Assembly (NCBI GenBank): GCA_963677695.2
Contig: CAXXUJ010000001.1
Location: 496,001-560,000 of the forward strand
Direction of reading: 5' to 3'
Origin: SABI01 sp963677695
Lineage (GTDB): Bacteria > Spirochaetota > Spirochaetia > Sphaerochaetales > Sphaerochaetaceae
DNA length: 64,000 nucleotides
Both the position numbers and the translations under genes were made by a program. The notes under the pieces were generated by a model, which was not told where the DNA came from, did not search any database, and was given only the letters and a program-made list of their open reading frames with translations. Numbering within the stretch: the first letter of the stretch is position 1; the number at the start of each line of letters is the position of its first letter. Shown here piece after piece: positions 25,934-34,449 of the stretch.

Positions 25934-26809
25934 TTATTTTATAGACCCCTCAACCATTCCCTTGATGATGTAGCGCTGAGCAAACAGATAGAGGATGATG
26001 ATAGGTATGATAGCCAGAAGTGTCGAGGTGAGAATCAGATCCCACTGTTTCAGGTACGCACCGGCAAATGCCGTAACAGCAACCGGAAGCGTCTGCACTG
26101 CACCGTTCGATCCGAGGACCAGGTACGGCAGCAGGTAGTCGTTCCAGATCCAGATCCCGTTCAGGATCAGAACTGTCACGATGATAGGCTTGAGGAGAGG
26201 GAAGACGATCGAGAAGAATATTCTCGGGTGCGAGCACCCGTCGATTGTCGCCGCTTCTTCCAGTTCGTACGGTATATTCTTGATGAACCCATGGAAGATG
26301 AAGATGGAAAGTGAAGAACCGAAACCGAGATAAGCGAACACCATCCCGCCTACGCTTCCCAGAAGTTTCAAGTGGAGTGCATTGCCCAGGATTCTCAGCC
26401 ATCTCACCAGAGGATACATCAGCACCTGAAACGGGATGACCATGGCTGCTACGAACACCATGAAGATAATGATCGACCACGTACTTTTCTCATTACGTAC
26501 CAGGACCCAGGCTGCCATCGAGGAGAATACGACGATGACGAGCAGCGATACCACGGTAATGATCACCGAATCCCCGAACGCTCCGAGGTAATCGACTGTC
26601 GGATTGGTGAAGATCCTCTGAATGTTGACTCCCAGCTGACTCCAGCTTGCAGGCATTGCCACTGCATTGACGATGATCTCCTTCGAAGTCTTTGCCGAAT
26701 TGAGCACCACCATTGCAAAGGGAATCATGAAAAGGATGAAGAGGAAAATCGTGACAAGTTCCAGCAGATATATCGGTGCTTTTCTTTTAAGTGTTGAAGA
26801 GTTTATCAC
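25934..26809 (-). CDS. ABC sugar importer permease, MalG/CUT1 type
   Basis: 291 residues, six transmembrane helices. The EAA loop EAATIDGCSHPRIFFSIVFP is typical of carbohydrate-uptake family 1. The start overlaps the stop of the MalF-type permease by 4 bp. No ATPase gene is in the operon, as often with CUT1 systems that share one MsiK/MalK-like ATPase. Confidence 0.92.
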   Translation of the reverse strand: MINSSTLKRKAPIYLLELVTIFLFILFMIPFAMVVLNSAKTSKEIIVNAVAMPASWSQLGVNIQRIFTNPTVDYLGAFGDSVIITVVSLLVIVVFSSMAAWVLVRNEKSTWSIIIFMVFVAAMVIPFQVLMYPLVRWLRILGNALHLKLLGSVGGMVFAYLGFGSSLSIFIFHGFIKNIPYELEEAATIDGCSHPRIFFSIVFPLLKPIIVTVLILNGIWIWNDYLLPYLVLGSNGAVQTLPVAVTAFAGAYLKQWDLILTSTLLAIIPIIILYLFAQRYIIKGMVEGSIK

Positions 26810-27693
26810 ATTTCCACCTCTTTCTTTTTATTGATCGAGACCTGAATCAGGGCAACGACTACCAGGACGACAAACAGCATGACAGCCTTCGCCTGTGCTT
26901 CAGCCATCTTATTGGCAGTAGCGGTATCGAAGATGTTCATGGCTAGCAGCTGGCTCGCTTTCACCGGAAGCTCCATAAACCGGGTGGCCGGTCCCCCTTT
27001 CGTCAAGGTAAGGTTCATATCGAACTGCTTGAACGAATACGTCAGGGTGAGGAACAGGGAGATGGTGAAGGCATTGGCCATCATCGGTATGAGAATATGG
27101 AAGACATTCCTGAAGAATCCTGCCCCGTCAACCGAAGCGGCTTCCATAAGAGACTTGGGAATGCTCTGAATCGCCGCTACGTAGATAAGCATGATGTATC
27201 CGGCAAACTGCCAGGTATTGACGACCGACATTGCCCAGATGACTGTCTCAGGTTTTGAAAGGAACGAGACCTTGAGGAACTCGATTCCATAGGTCGTTCC
27301 GAGTGATACCAGGATATTGTTCATGATGAACTGCCAGATATAACCGAGAACGATTCCGCCTATCAGGTAGGGGACAAAGAATCCTGCACGGTAGAAGTTT
27401 CTGAACTTCACCTTGCTCGTCACGATCAGTGAAAGACTGAAGCTTACCACGTTCACTAAAATGACGTTGATGACGGTATACCCTATCGTTATGAGGAACG
27501 AATGGATGAAATCGGGGGAGTTGAACAGTCTGGAAAAGTTCTTGAAACCCACGAAATTGATAATGGGACTCACTCCGTTCCAGTCAGTGAGTGAATAATA
27601 GATACCCAGTGAAAAAGGAATGACGATAATCATTAAGAACGTGAACACGACAGGTATCAGAAACATGGTATTCACAAGACTGCGCTGTTTCAT
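26806..27693 (-). CDS. ABC sugar importer permease, MalF/CUT1 type
   Basis: 295 residues, six transmembrane helices, first one at about 9-30. EAA loop EAASVDGAGFFRNVFHILIP near residue 190. It forms the channel with the MalG-type partner. It follows the binding-protein gene after a gap carrying a perfect hairpin (27723-27749). GGAGGATC upstream is a good ribosome-binding site. Confidence 0.92.
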   Translation of the reverse strand: MKQRSLVNTMFLIPVVFTFLMIIVIPFSLGIYYSLTDWNGVSPIINFVGFKNFSRLFNSPDFIHSFLITIGYTVINVILVNVVSFSLSLIVTSKVKFRNFYRAGFFVPYLIGGIVLGYIWQFIMNNILVSLGTTYGIEFLKVSFLSKPETVIWAMSVVNTWQFAGYIMLIYVAAIQSIPKSLMEAASVDGAGFFRNVFHILIPMMANAFTISLFLTLTYSFKQFDMNLTLTKGGPATRFMELPVKASQLLAMNIFDTATANKMAEAQAKAVMLFVVLVVVALIQVSINKKKEVEM

Positions 27694-27722
27694 ACAGAGA
27701 TCCTCCTTTAGTGTCGAACGGT

Positions 27723-27749
27723 ATGTACGGCCGGGAACCGGCCGTACAT
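27723..27749 (-). other. Perfect intercistronic hairpin between sugar-binding protein and permease genes
   Basis: ATGTACGGCCGG and CCGGCCGTACAT form a perfect 12-bp stem closed by a GAA loop. There is no U-run in the leftward transcript, so it looks like a stabiliser or partial attenuator, not a full terminator. Confidence 0.85.
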
Positions 27750-27768
27750 GTTGATGCGGATTCAGAAC

Positions 27769-29037
27769 TTACATGGTCGGGAGACTTGCGATAGCCGCCT
27801 TCATGTCAGAGATGAACTGACCCAGATCATCCTGATTCTGAGCGAAAAGGTCATACACTGGTCCGAATACGTTCTGGCCTGCGCCGTCAGGAAGCATACC
27901 GAAGAAGACTCCGTAGTTGCCGCCCTTGGCATTGGCTGCCATGAGAGCCTGGCTGAGCTGTCCTGCGGGCTTGAGTGTGACGGACTTGAAGGCAGGGATC
28001 ATACCAGCCTGATTAACAATGTAATCCTGTCCATCCGGAGTTCCTGCCATCGCGGCCAGGAATGCCTTGGCTTCTTCAACACGGGGACTCTGTGCATTTA
28101 CGACGTACCAGGAAGGAGCGAACAGGTAGAGACCGGTCTGCGGGGTATTTGTGAATGCGTGGGGAGCATAACCCATCTTGAAGGTGACACCCATCTGCTT
28201 CATATTCGGATCTACCCAGTTACCCTGGTGGAGGAAAGCTGTCTTGCCCTGTGCGAATGAACCGACCTGGTCATCATAGCTTCCGTTGAGCAGAATGTTC
28301 TGGTCAGCATATTTGAAGAGGAGCTGAACATATTTTGCATACTCGGTAAAACGAGCCTCGTCCATCTTACCTTTGAGTGCATCTTCGATGACTGAGGTGT
28401 CAGTGAAATCAAGTCCGCCGCCCCAGTAAGCTGCGAGGTTATGCTGACCTGCGACCCACCACATACCTCCTGCGAGGGATGCTGCCATGGCTACAGGAGC
28501 GTCGATTCCAAGTTCGGCTTTCTTTGCTTCAAGAGTCTTGAATGCCTTCTCATACGCATCACGGGTTGTCAGTGAAGCGGGATCGATTCCGGCTTTTGCA
28601 AGAATATCGGCATTATAGGCAAGTCCATACCCTTCGATGGCTACCGGGAAGCCATATACTGTTCCATCCACGATGAATTCGAGGTCAGTATCATCGACCC
28701 AGGCTTCACCATCGAGCGGGGCAATATAATCCTTCCATACATTATATCCGCCGAGTCCTTCGATCTGGAAGATATCGGGCATGTCGCCGGCCTGTGCTTT
28801 AGCCTTCAGGGCACCACCGAAATCAGCACCGCCGCCGAGCGTCTCGACTGCCACGGTCACACCGGGAGTTGCTGCAGAGTACTTAGCTGCGTATGCATCG
28901 AGAGCGTCCTTGATCTCGACCTTCAACTGGAACATAGTCACAGTCGTATCTCCGGATGCGGCTTCCTGTGCGCCACCAGCGAATATACTGGCGACCAGGA
29001 GTACTGAAAACAGAACTACAGTAATTTTTTTCTTCAT
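27769..29037 (-). CDS. ABC sugar-binding protein (family 1 extracellular solute-binding protein)
   Basis: 422 residues from ATG 29037, which has AAGGAGG 6 nt upstream. An earlier in-frame ATG at 29082 is not supported. Signal peptide MKKKITVVLFSVLLVASIFA, then the GGAQEAASG start common in spirochaete binding proteins. PDIFQIEGLGGY and YGFPVAIEGYGLAYN are typical of the MalE-like group. It captures an oligosaccharide in the periplasm. It is the first gene of the operon, under promoter 29119-29146. Confidence 0.92.
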   Translation of the reverse strand: MKKKITVVLFSVLLVASIFAGGAQEAASGDTTVTMFQLKVEIKDALDAYAAKYSAATPGVTVAVETLGGGADFGGALKAKAQAGDMPDIFQIEGLGGYNVWKDYIAPLDGEAWVDDTDLEFIVDGTVYGFPVAIEGYGLAYNADILAKAGIDPASLTTRDAYEKAFKTLEAKKAELGIDAPVAMAASLAGGMWWVAGQHNLAAYWGGGLDFTDTSVIEDALKGKMDEARFTEYAKYVQLLFKYADQNILLNGSYDDQVGSFAQGKTAFLHQGNWVDPNMKQMGVTFKMGYAPHAFTNTPQTGLYLFAPSWYVVNAQSPRVEEAKAFLAAMAGTPDGQDYIVNQAGMIPAFKSVTLKPAGQLSQALMAANAKGGNYGVFFGMLPDGAGQNVFGPVYDLFAQNQDDLGQFISDMKAAIASLPTM

Positions 29038-29091
29038 GCGAAACCTCCTTATGTCGGTTTGATTGTCCGACACTGATTGCATATCTGAAGA

Positions 29092-29111
29092 TAGGTGTTA
29101 CGTAACACCTA
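29092..29111. promoter_or_regulatory. Perfect 20-bp palindromic operator over the sugar operon start site
   Basis: TAGGTGTTACGTAACACCTA is its own reverse complement, with a central CG as expected of LacI-family sites. It lies 7 bp downstream of the -10 box at 29119-29124, over the expected transcription start. Confidence 0.85.
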
Positions 29112-29118
29112 CTCCCTA

Positions 29119-29146
29119 ACACTACCACACCTTTTCAGCATGTCAA
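29119..29146 (-). promoter_or_regulatory. Promoter of the ABC sugar/GH4 operon
   Basis: Leftward TTGACA (29146-29141), 16-nt spacer, TAGTGT (29124-29119). It is bracketed by palindromes at 29092-29111 (downstream) and 29165-29176 (upstream). Confidence 0.65.
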
Positions 29147-29164
29147 GCAAAATTTGAAAAAATC

Positions 29165-29176
29165 GGAAACGTTTCC
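29165..29176. promoter_or_regulatory. LacI-type operator GGAAACGTTTCC
   Basis: Perfect 12-bp palindrome with central CG and a GGAAACG half-site, a textbook LacI/GalR-family site. Its centre is 69 bp from the centre of the 29092-29111 palindrome. It could act as an auxiliary operator or serve the divergent exopolysaccharide operon. Confidence 0.8.
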
Positions 29177-29263
29177 ACAAAAAGATAAGAAATCACGGAA
29201 AGAAGCGATATCTCCTCCCTCCCCTTTTTTTGCCTCTCTCCCAAGTAATTACTACGCTTCCCG

Positions 29264-29291
29264 TTGTATACTCCTGATTTAAGGCTATAAT
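29264..29291 (+). promoter_or_regulatory. Promoter of the exopolysaccharide operon, apparently leaderless
   Basis: TTGTAT (29264-29269), 16-nt spacer, TATAAT (29286-29291). Only 7 nt separate the -10 box from the ATG at 29299, and no Shine-Dalgarno sequence exists. Confidence 0.7.
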
Positions 29292-29298
29292 AGATACC

Positions 29299-32200
29299 AT
29301 GAAGAAGAGGAAAAGGACAAAAAAGAAGAAAGAGAAATCTCGAATCACCTCCTGGGGACTTTTTATCATTCTCTTCATCGTTGCAGCAGGCCTCTGCACT
29401 CCCTTCATCGTCTGGAACAGGATGAACATGAAGCCCCTCAGGGTCACTGTCTACGATAAGACGATCACAGGGGGCTCGACAGCCCACCACGAAACACTCG
29501 CATGGTATCTGAGGCAGTACAAATATCCTGACAGGTACGGGAACCTCTTCGACACGAAAAACTCCTACCTCGGGTATCATCCCGAGGCAGACAATCCCTT
29601 CATCGACCTCACCGATATTGACGAGAGAACCGATGTGCTTTACGTCGCAGATACCTACGGTGTATTCAAAGACCCTGCCGATGTCGCAGAGGGGGAAAGT
29701 GCCCTCCTATGGGGAGGATCAACTCTCTCTGACGCTGCCCATCTCCGTTCTTTTCTGAATAGAGAGAAGAGCTCCACTCTGATTGCCGAGAGCAATACCA
29801 TGGCCGACTCCACCCCATATTATGTGCAGGCCGAAATGTATCAGATCCTCGGCACGCGCTGGACAGGCTGGGACGGCCTGTACATCTACGACCTGGGAAA
29901 CATCGATGAGATTCCCTCACGTTACCTCGACAACCATGAAGGACCTTGGAACTATGACGGGAACGGAATCATCCTCACGAACCTGGTGAACGAGGTAGTG
30001 GTTCTTGAAGGTGCGGACATCAGTTTCTCGTTCACCGAAGAAGGAAAGGAGAGACTTGATCTCAGCGGTACGCTCCCCTACCTTCTCACCTTCGATATCA
30101 CAGAGTCGAAGGCCTCCACCTCCACCCTTGCCGAATTCACGATCAATGCAGGAGATGAGGAGCTTCAGCTCCTTGAGCACTACGGTATCCCGTCGGTCTT
30201 CCCTGCAGTGCAGATGAAGGAGACGGCAAACAACCGAGCGTATTACTTCAGCGGCAACTGGGCCTACAATGCCCGCCGCCTCAATTTCAGCAGAGCTTCC
30301 TTCCTGGTTCCCCTGCTGGAGCATTTCGCCCCGAAGGAGGAGAAATTCCTCTGGCAGGTCTATATGCCCCTTCTTCATTCGATCTTCTCTGAAGCGATTG
30401 AAAGGAGCAGCGAGGTGATCCCTCCCCTGAACAAAGATCTCTACACCTCTGAAGGAACGTCCCTCACCGCACGAGCGACAGCGAGGGAGCTTCAGATATA
30501 TCAGGAAGGAGAATGGGAACCATTCTTTGTCGAGGGAGTGAACCTGGGAACAGCAATGCCCGGGAAATGGTTTACCGACTTTCCGAATGACAGGAGTCTC
30601 TATTACCGCTGGTTCACCCAGATGGGAGAGCTGGGGGTGAACACCCTCAGAATCTATACGCTTCTTGATCCCTTCTTCTATTCAGCATTCTCACTGTACA
30701 ACAGGATCCACCCGGACAACCCGATCTATCTGATGCAGGAGGTGTGGCCGGAAGAGAATCCTCCCGGACATGATTACCTGAAGGATGAGTATGTCAGTGC
30801 CTTCGAGAAGGAGATAGAGTATGTCATCGATGCCGTTCACGGCAATGCCGACATAGCTGAAAGGCGGGGAAGAGCATGGGGAACCTACACCATAGATATC
30901 TCCGATTATGTGATCGGGTATCTAGTTGGACGAGAGCTAGAACCTATCGAGGTGGAGGAAACCGATGCTGAGCACCGGGGTTACCGGTATGAGGGAAATT
31001 ATATCGGAACGACTATGGATGCCACCCCCACCGAAGCATGGCTCGCTTCGGCCTGTGATTACCTCATCTCCTATGAGCAGGGAAGGTATGGTGAGCAGCA
31101 CCCCGTTTCTCTGGTGAACTGGCCGATTCTGGATTATATAGATCATGAGTCCGAGCGGGATGAGAACGGAATCAAGGAGAATGAGTTCAATGACCGTACC
31201 GTGGTGAATATCAACCACCTCACCCTCGGCCCCCTTAATCTGGCAGGCCTGTTCGGCTCCTACCATATCTATCCCAACTACCCCGATTTCATGAACAACG
31301 ACCCCCTCTATGACCAGTGGTCTGATGAAAAGGGAAGATTACGCTACGGCGGCTACCTGAAAGAGTTCATGGCAGGACATCAGAAGTACCCGGCGGTTGT
31401 CGCCGAATTCGGTCTCTCCACAGGCATGGGCAATGCCCATACCTCCCCGGACGGCTACAACCACGGAGGAATGAGTGAAGAGGTTCAGGGGGAAGGTATC
31501 ATCAGGATGTTCGAAGCTATGAGAGCAGAAGGGTACAGCGGAGGCATCATATTCGAGTGGATGGATGAGTGGGCGAAAAAGACATGGACTACCGAACCTT
31601 ACATGATTCCCTATGAAAGGCAGATCCTCTGGCACAATGCGATCGACCCGGAGCAGAACTACGGAATCACAGCCTACGAGGCGGTCAAACCGGCTCGTGC
31701 AGGTACCGAAGCTTCAGGAGAAGGCATCATAGAGAAGATGCAGCTGAGAGCGGATGCATCCTTCCTCTCTGTTGACCTTACCCTATCTGAGATTCCCGAC
31801 TTCACGGCTGAACAGGTGCTCATAGGTATCGATACCCTTGATAGGGACAGGGGAGAACTCCTGTACCTTCCATCTTCAGATATTGAAGCCCCCTCGGGTA
31901 TGGAATACCTTGTCCGCCTTGCGTCCCCCGAAGACTCCCGCCTTTTTGCCATAGAAGAAGCCGATTACACCCGCTTCGCCTTCAGCACCTCTGATGGTCT
32001 GAAAAGAACAGGGGAGTTCCTCCCGATGAGCCGCCTGATCAACAAGGCACGGGCATTGGAAGACGGAACCCCGATCCCCGCTCACTATGAGGATGCAAGT
32101 ACCCTGAGGTACGGCGATCAGGAGGGGAACACCAATCACTGGAAGGTGGAAGGAAAGAGTATCACACTTCGTATCCCGTGGACGAGGATCAATGTAAGTG

Positions 32201-32448
32201 ATCCATCCTCAGGCAGGGTTCTCAATGATGCAAAGACCTATTACACCGACCCCTTGCGCGATATCATAGAAACGGCAGTCACCGACGGTATCGTTGTCAG
32301 TGCGGTGATCAGCTCGGAAGGGGAGCTTTCAGAGCCGCTCAGTGCGACCCTTCCCCTTGAAGAATGGAATCAGCCGGTCTATAGCGAGCGGCTGAAGAAA
32401 AGCTATGATATACTCAGAACGTACTTCACTCAGGAGAGAACCCGATGA
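29299..32448 (+). CDS. Membrane-anchored large protein with clan GH-A-like TIM-barrel domain
   Basis: 1049 residues. A very basic cytoplasmic tail (1-19, KKRKRTKKKKEK) leads to one transmembrane segment (about 20-40); the rest should be periplasmic. Residues about 60-390 form a mixed domain I do not recognise. At 410-770 the sequence resembles a clan A glycoside hydrolase barrel: FVEGVNLGTAMPG and NTLRIYTL as early strands, GRELEP with E546 in the acid/base position, VVAEFG with E703 in the nucleophile position, and GGIIFEWMDEW afterwards. R545 replaces the usual Asn before the acid/base. A C-terminal beta domain (about 790-1030) follows. It is the first gene of the synthase operon, so processing or guiding the nascent polymer is likely (inference). 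Confidence 0.75.
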   Translation: MKKRKRTKKKKEKSRITSWGLFIILFIVAAGLCTPFIVWNRMNMKPLRVTVYDKTITGGSTAHHETLAWYLRQYKYPDRYGNLFDTKNSYLGYHPEADNPFIDLTDIDERTDVLYVADTYGVFKDPADVAEGESALLWGGSTLSDAAHLRSFLNREKSSTLIAESNTMADSTPYYVQAEMYQILGTRWTGWDGLYIYDLGNIDEIPSRYLDNHEGPWNYDGNGIILTNLVNEVVVLEGADISFSFTEEGKERLDLSGTLPYLLTFDITESKASTSTLAEFTINAGDEELQLLEHYGIPSVFPAVQMKETANNRAYYFSGNWAYNARRLNFSRASFLVPLLEHFAPKEEKFLWQVYMPLLHSIFSEAIERSSEVIPPLNKDLYTSEGTSLTARATARELQIYQEGEWEPFFVEGVNLGTAMPGKWFTDFPNDRSLYYRWFTQMGELGVNTLRIYTLLDPFFYSAFSLYNRIHPDNPIYLMQEVWPEENPPGHDYLKDEYVSAFEKEIEYVIDAVHGNADIAERRGRAWGTYTIDISDYVIGYLVGRELEPIEVEETDAEHRGYRYEGNYIGTTMDATPTEAWLASACDYLISYEQGRYGEQHPVSLVNWPILDYIDHESERDENGIKENEFNDRTVVNINHLTLGPLNLAGLFGSYHIYPNYPDFMNNDPLYDQWSDEKGRLRYGGYLKEFMAGHQKYPAVVAEFGLSTGMGNAHTSPDGYNHGGMSEEVQGEGIIRMFEAMRAEGYSGGIIFEWMDEWAKKTWTTEPYMIPYERQILWHNAIDPEQNYGITAYEAVKPARAGTEASGEGIIEKMQLRADASFLSVDLTLSEIPDFTAEQVLIGIDTLDRDRGELLYLPSSDIEAPSGMEYLVRLASPEDSRLFAIEEADYTRFAFSTSDGLKRTGEFLPMSRLINKARALEDGTPIPAHYEDASTLRYGDQEGNTNHWKVEGKSITLRIPWTRINVSDPSSGRVLNDAKTYYTDPLRDIIETAVTDGIVVSAVISSEGELSEPLSATLPLEEWNQPVYSERLKKSYDILRTYFTQERTR

Positions 32449-34448
32449 TTGATCTATCCAAGCCTGTACTTCTAAGGGATAACCTCTGGTGGGTAGGAAC
32501 AGATGACATCCACGACGGACTGCAGTGCAATTCCTACCTGATGGTTCATGAAGGAAACGGCATCCTCTTCGAACCAGGAAACGCTGGTACAGGAAAAGTT
32601 GTACTGGAGAAAGTCCTCTCGATCATACCCATAGAGAACCTGGAAGCGATCGTCCTTTCACACCAGGACCCCGACCTCTGCATGGCCGTTCCTTTTTTTG
32701 AAAAAGCGGGCTTCGATGGAGTGCTCTGCTGCCATGAAAGGGCAGCTATGATCATCATATACTACGGCTTTAAAAGTCCCTTCTACCTTGTGAACCATCA
32801 CGATTACAGGTACATGATGAGAAGCGGGTATGCGTTGGAATTCCTCTTCACCCCCTATCTCCATTTCCCCGGCTCGATCATGACCTACCTGAAAGAGCAC
32901 CAGGCTCTCATCAGCGGGGATGTGTTCGGTTCCATTTCCATGGACTGGACTCTCTTTGCAGATGAACACTACATGGACGGCTTCGTCGCCTTCCACGAAG
33001 AATATATGCCATCTCAGTCGATCCTTGAAGATGCGATGCGCACGATTTCCAGACAGCCCATCTCGATCATCTGTCCTCAGCACGGCTCAGTCATCGATAA
33101 CGATATCGACCTCTATATCGAAACGCTCAGGAATCTCCCGTGCGGACTCTTCCTGGAAGCGAGAAAAAAGAAAAGCGTATCATTAAAAGGAGAAGTGACA
33201 CGGGCCCTGAACAAGGTTCTCGCACGACTGATCACCGTCCATGGAGTGGAAGATGTCAGGCAGCTGTTCAGAGGTTCTGGAATCACAATCAACATGAAGA
33301 AGGAGAAGATAACGAAGAGCACCTTCCCGGAAAAAACCATCTGGCACACCTTCTTCTCCATCGTAGAAGAGAATAGAGGAGCGACCTACCTCTTCCCTCT
33401 TACCCCCTTCGTCGAGAGGATATGTGAGGACTATGAACTTCCCCTTCCTCCGGTATTCAGCTCCCTCCTTGTCGCCTCCGAACAGGAGATCGCAAAGGGA
33501 CGAGAGGCACTGAAAGCGGCTGAAGAGAAACTGAAGTCGCTCGAATCGAGTCTCTACCGCGACCCGATCACTCAGCTGTACAACCAGCAGTTCTACTATG
33601 CCTACCTCAAGGAGGAACTCGTTGAAGTGAACTCGGGTAAAAAAGAGCTGGCCCTCTGTCTTCTCAGTATCGACAACCTGGACAGGATCAATCTTGACTA
33701 CGGAAACGCAGAAGGGGACAAGACAATGAGAATTCTCGCCGATCTCCTCATTCAGACCATACCAGAAGGAGTGCAGGTTGCCCGACTGTCAGGAGGTATG
33801 TTCGGTCTGATCGGAAGCGGCGTCAGCAAAGTCGATGCGATTGAAAGGGGGAACGCCCTTCGCAATAAGATTGCAGGGGAAGACCGGTTCATCGTACCGA
33901 TCACAGCCTCTCTCGGCATGTTCCACAGTGACGAACTCCCCTCCTTCCACAGTGAACAGGTTGAGGAGATGGTGACGATGATGAACCAGAGTGCGATGTT
34001 CCGCCTCCAGCTTGCAAAAAAGCAGGGAGGGGGAGAGATCATCTACACCTCTGAATGCAGGACGAGCAGCAGGACAGCCATGACCATTCTCGTTGTCGAC
34101 AACCCTGGCTTCAACCGCGATCTGATAGCCGATGCGCTCGAGAAAGAGAGATACAACGTACGGGTGGCCGATGACGGTCTCGAAGCAAAGCAGATGATCA
34201 ATGAAGATTCTCCCGATCTCGTTCTGAGCGAGCTGATGATCCCGAAGCTTTCGGGAATCACATTGCGAAAGGAGCTGCTCAGCAGCGCATCCCTCGGCTC
34301 GATCCCCTTCATCCTCATGTCGATAAACAAGAACGAACAGACGATCAAACGTGCCTATGAACTTCAGATAGAGCACTTCCTGAGGCGCCCTGTCGCCCTC
34401 TATGAAATTGTCGGCCTCATCCACCTGATGATCGAGAGGAGGGATTAG
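32445..34448 (+). CDS. ODP-like di-iron sensor fused to degenerate GGDEF and degenerate receiver domains
   Basis: 667 residues, cytoplasmic. Residues about 1-235 are a metallo-beta-lactamase fold with ODP/FprA-type ligands: H73-x-D75-x-D77, H140, D159, H213. A linker with a coiled coil (about 345-370) precedes a GGDEF domain (about 371-530) that starts YRDPITQLYN but has S449-G-G-M-F453 in place of GGDEF, so cyclase activity is unlikely. The C-terminal receiver (about 545-665) keeps an acidic residue at D552 but has E596 (LVLSELMIPK) where the phospho-acceptor Asp should be, a phospho-mimic. The ATG overlaps the stop of the upstream gene. It is known that ODP proteins sense oxygen in Treponema chemotaxis; here the output is presumably the synthase encoded 1 bp downstream (inference). 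Confidence 0.8.
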   Translation: MIDLSKPVLLRDNLWWVGTDDIHDGLQCNSYLMVHEGNGILFEPGNAGTGKVVLEKVLSIIPIENLEAIVLSHQDPDLCMAVPFFEKAGFDGVLCCHERAAMIIIYYGFKSPFYLVNHHDYRYMMRSGYALEFLFTPYLHFPGSIMTYLKEHQALISGDVFGSISMDWTLFADEHYMDGFVAFHEEYMPSQSILEDAMRTISRQPISIICPQHGSVIDNDIDLYIETLRNLPCGLFLEARKKKSVSLKGEVTRALNKVLARLITVHGVEDVRQLFRGSGITINMKKEKITKSTFPEKTIWHTFFSIVEENRGATYLFPLTPFVERICEDYELPLPPVFSSLLVASEQEIAKGREALKAAEEKLKSLESSLYRDPITQLYNQQFYYAYLKEELVEVNSGKKELALCLLSIDNLDRINLDYGNAEGDKTMRILADLLIQTIPEGVQVARLSGGMFGLIGSGVSKVDAIERGNALRNKIAGEDRFIVPITASLGMFHSDELPSFHSEQVEEMVTMMNQSAMFRLQLAKKQGGGEIIYTSECRTSSRTAMTILVVDNPGFNRDLIADALEKERYNVRVADDGLEAKQMINEDSPDLVLSELMIPKLSGITLRKELLSSASLGSIPFILMSINKNEQTIKRAYELQIEHFLRRPVALYEIVGLIHLMIERRD

Positions 34449-34449
34449 C

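Noticed and set aside
32445..33150. Flavodiiron nitric oxide reductase (FprA)
   Set aside because: The MBL part has the di-iron ligands but no flavodoxin domain follows; signalling modules do, so ODP-like sensor fits better.
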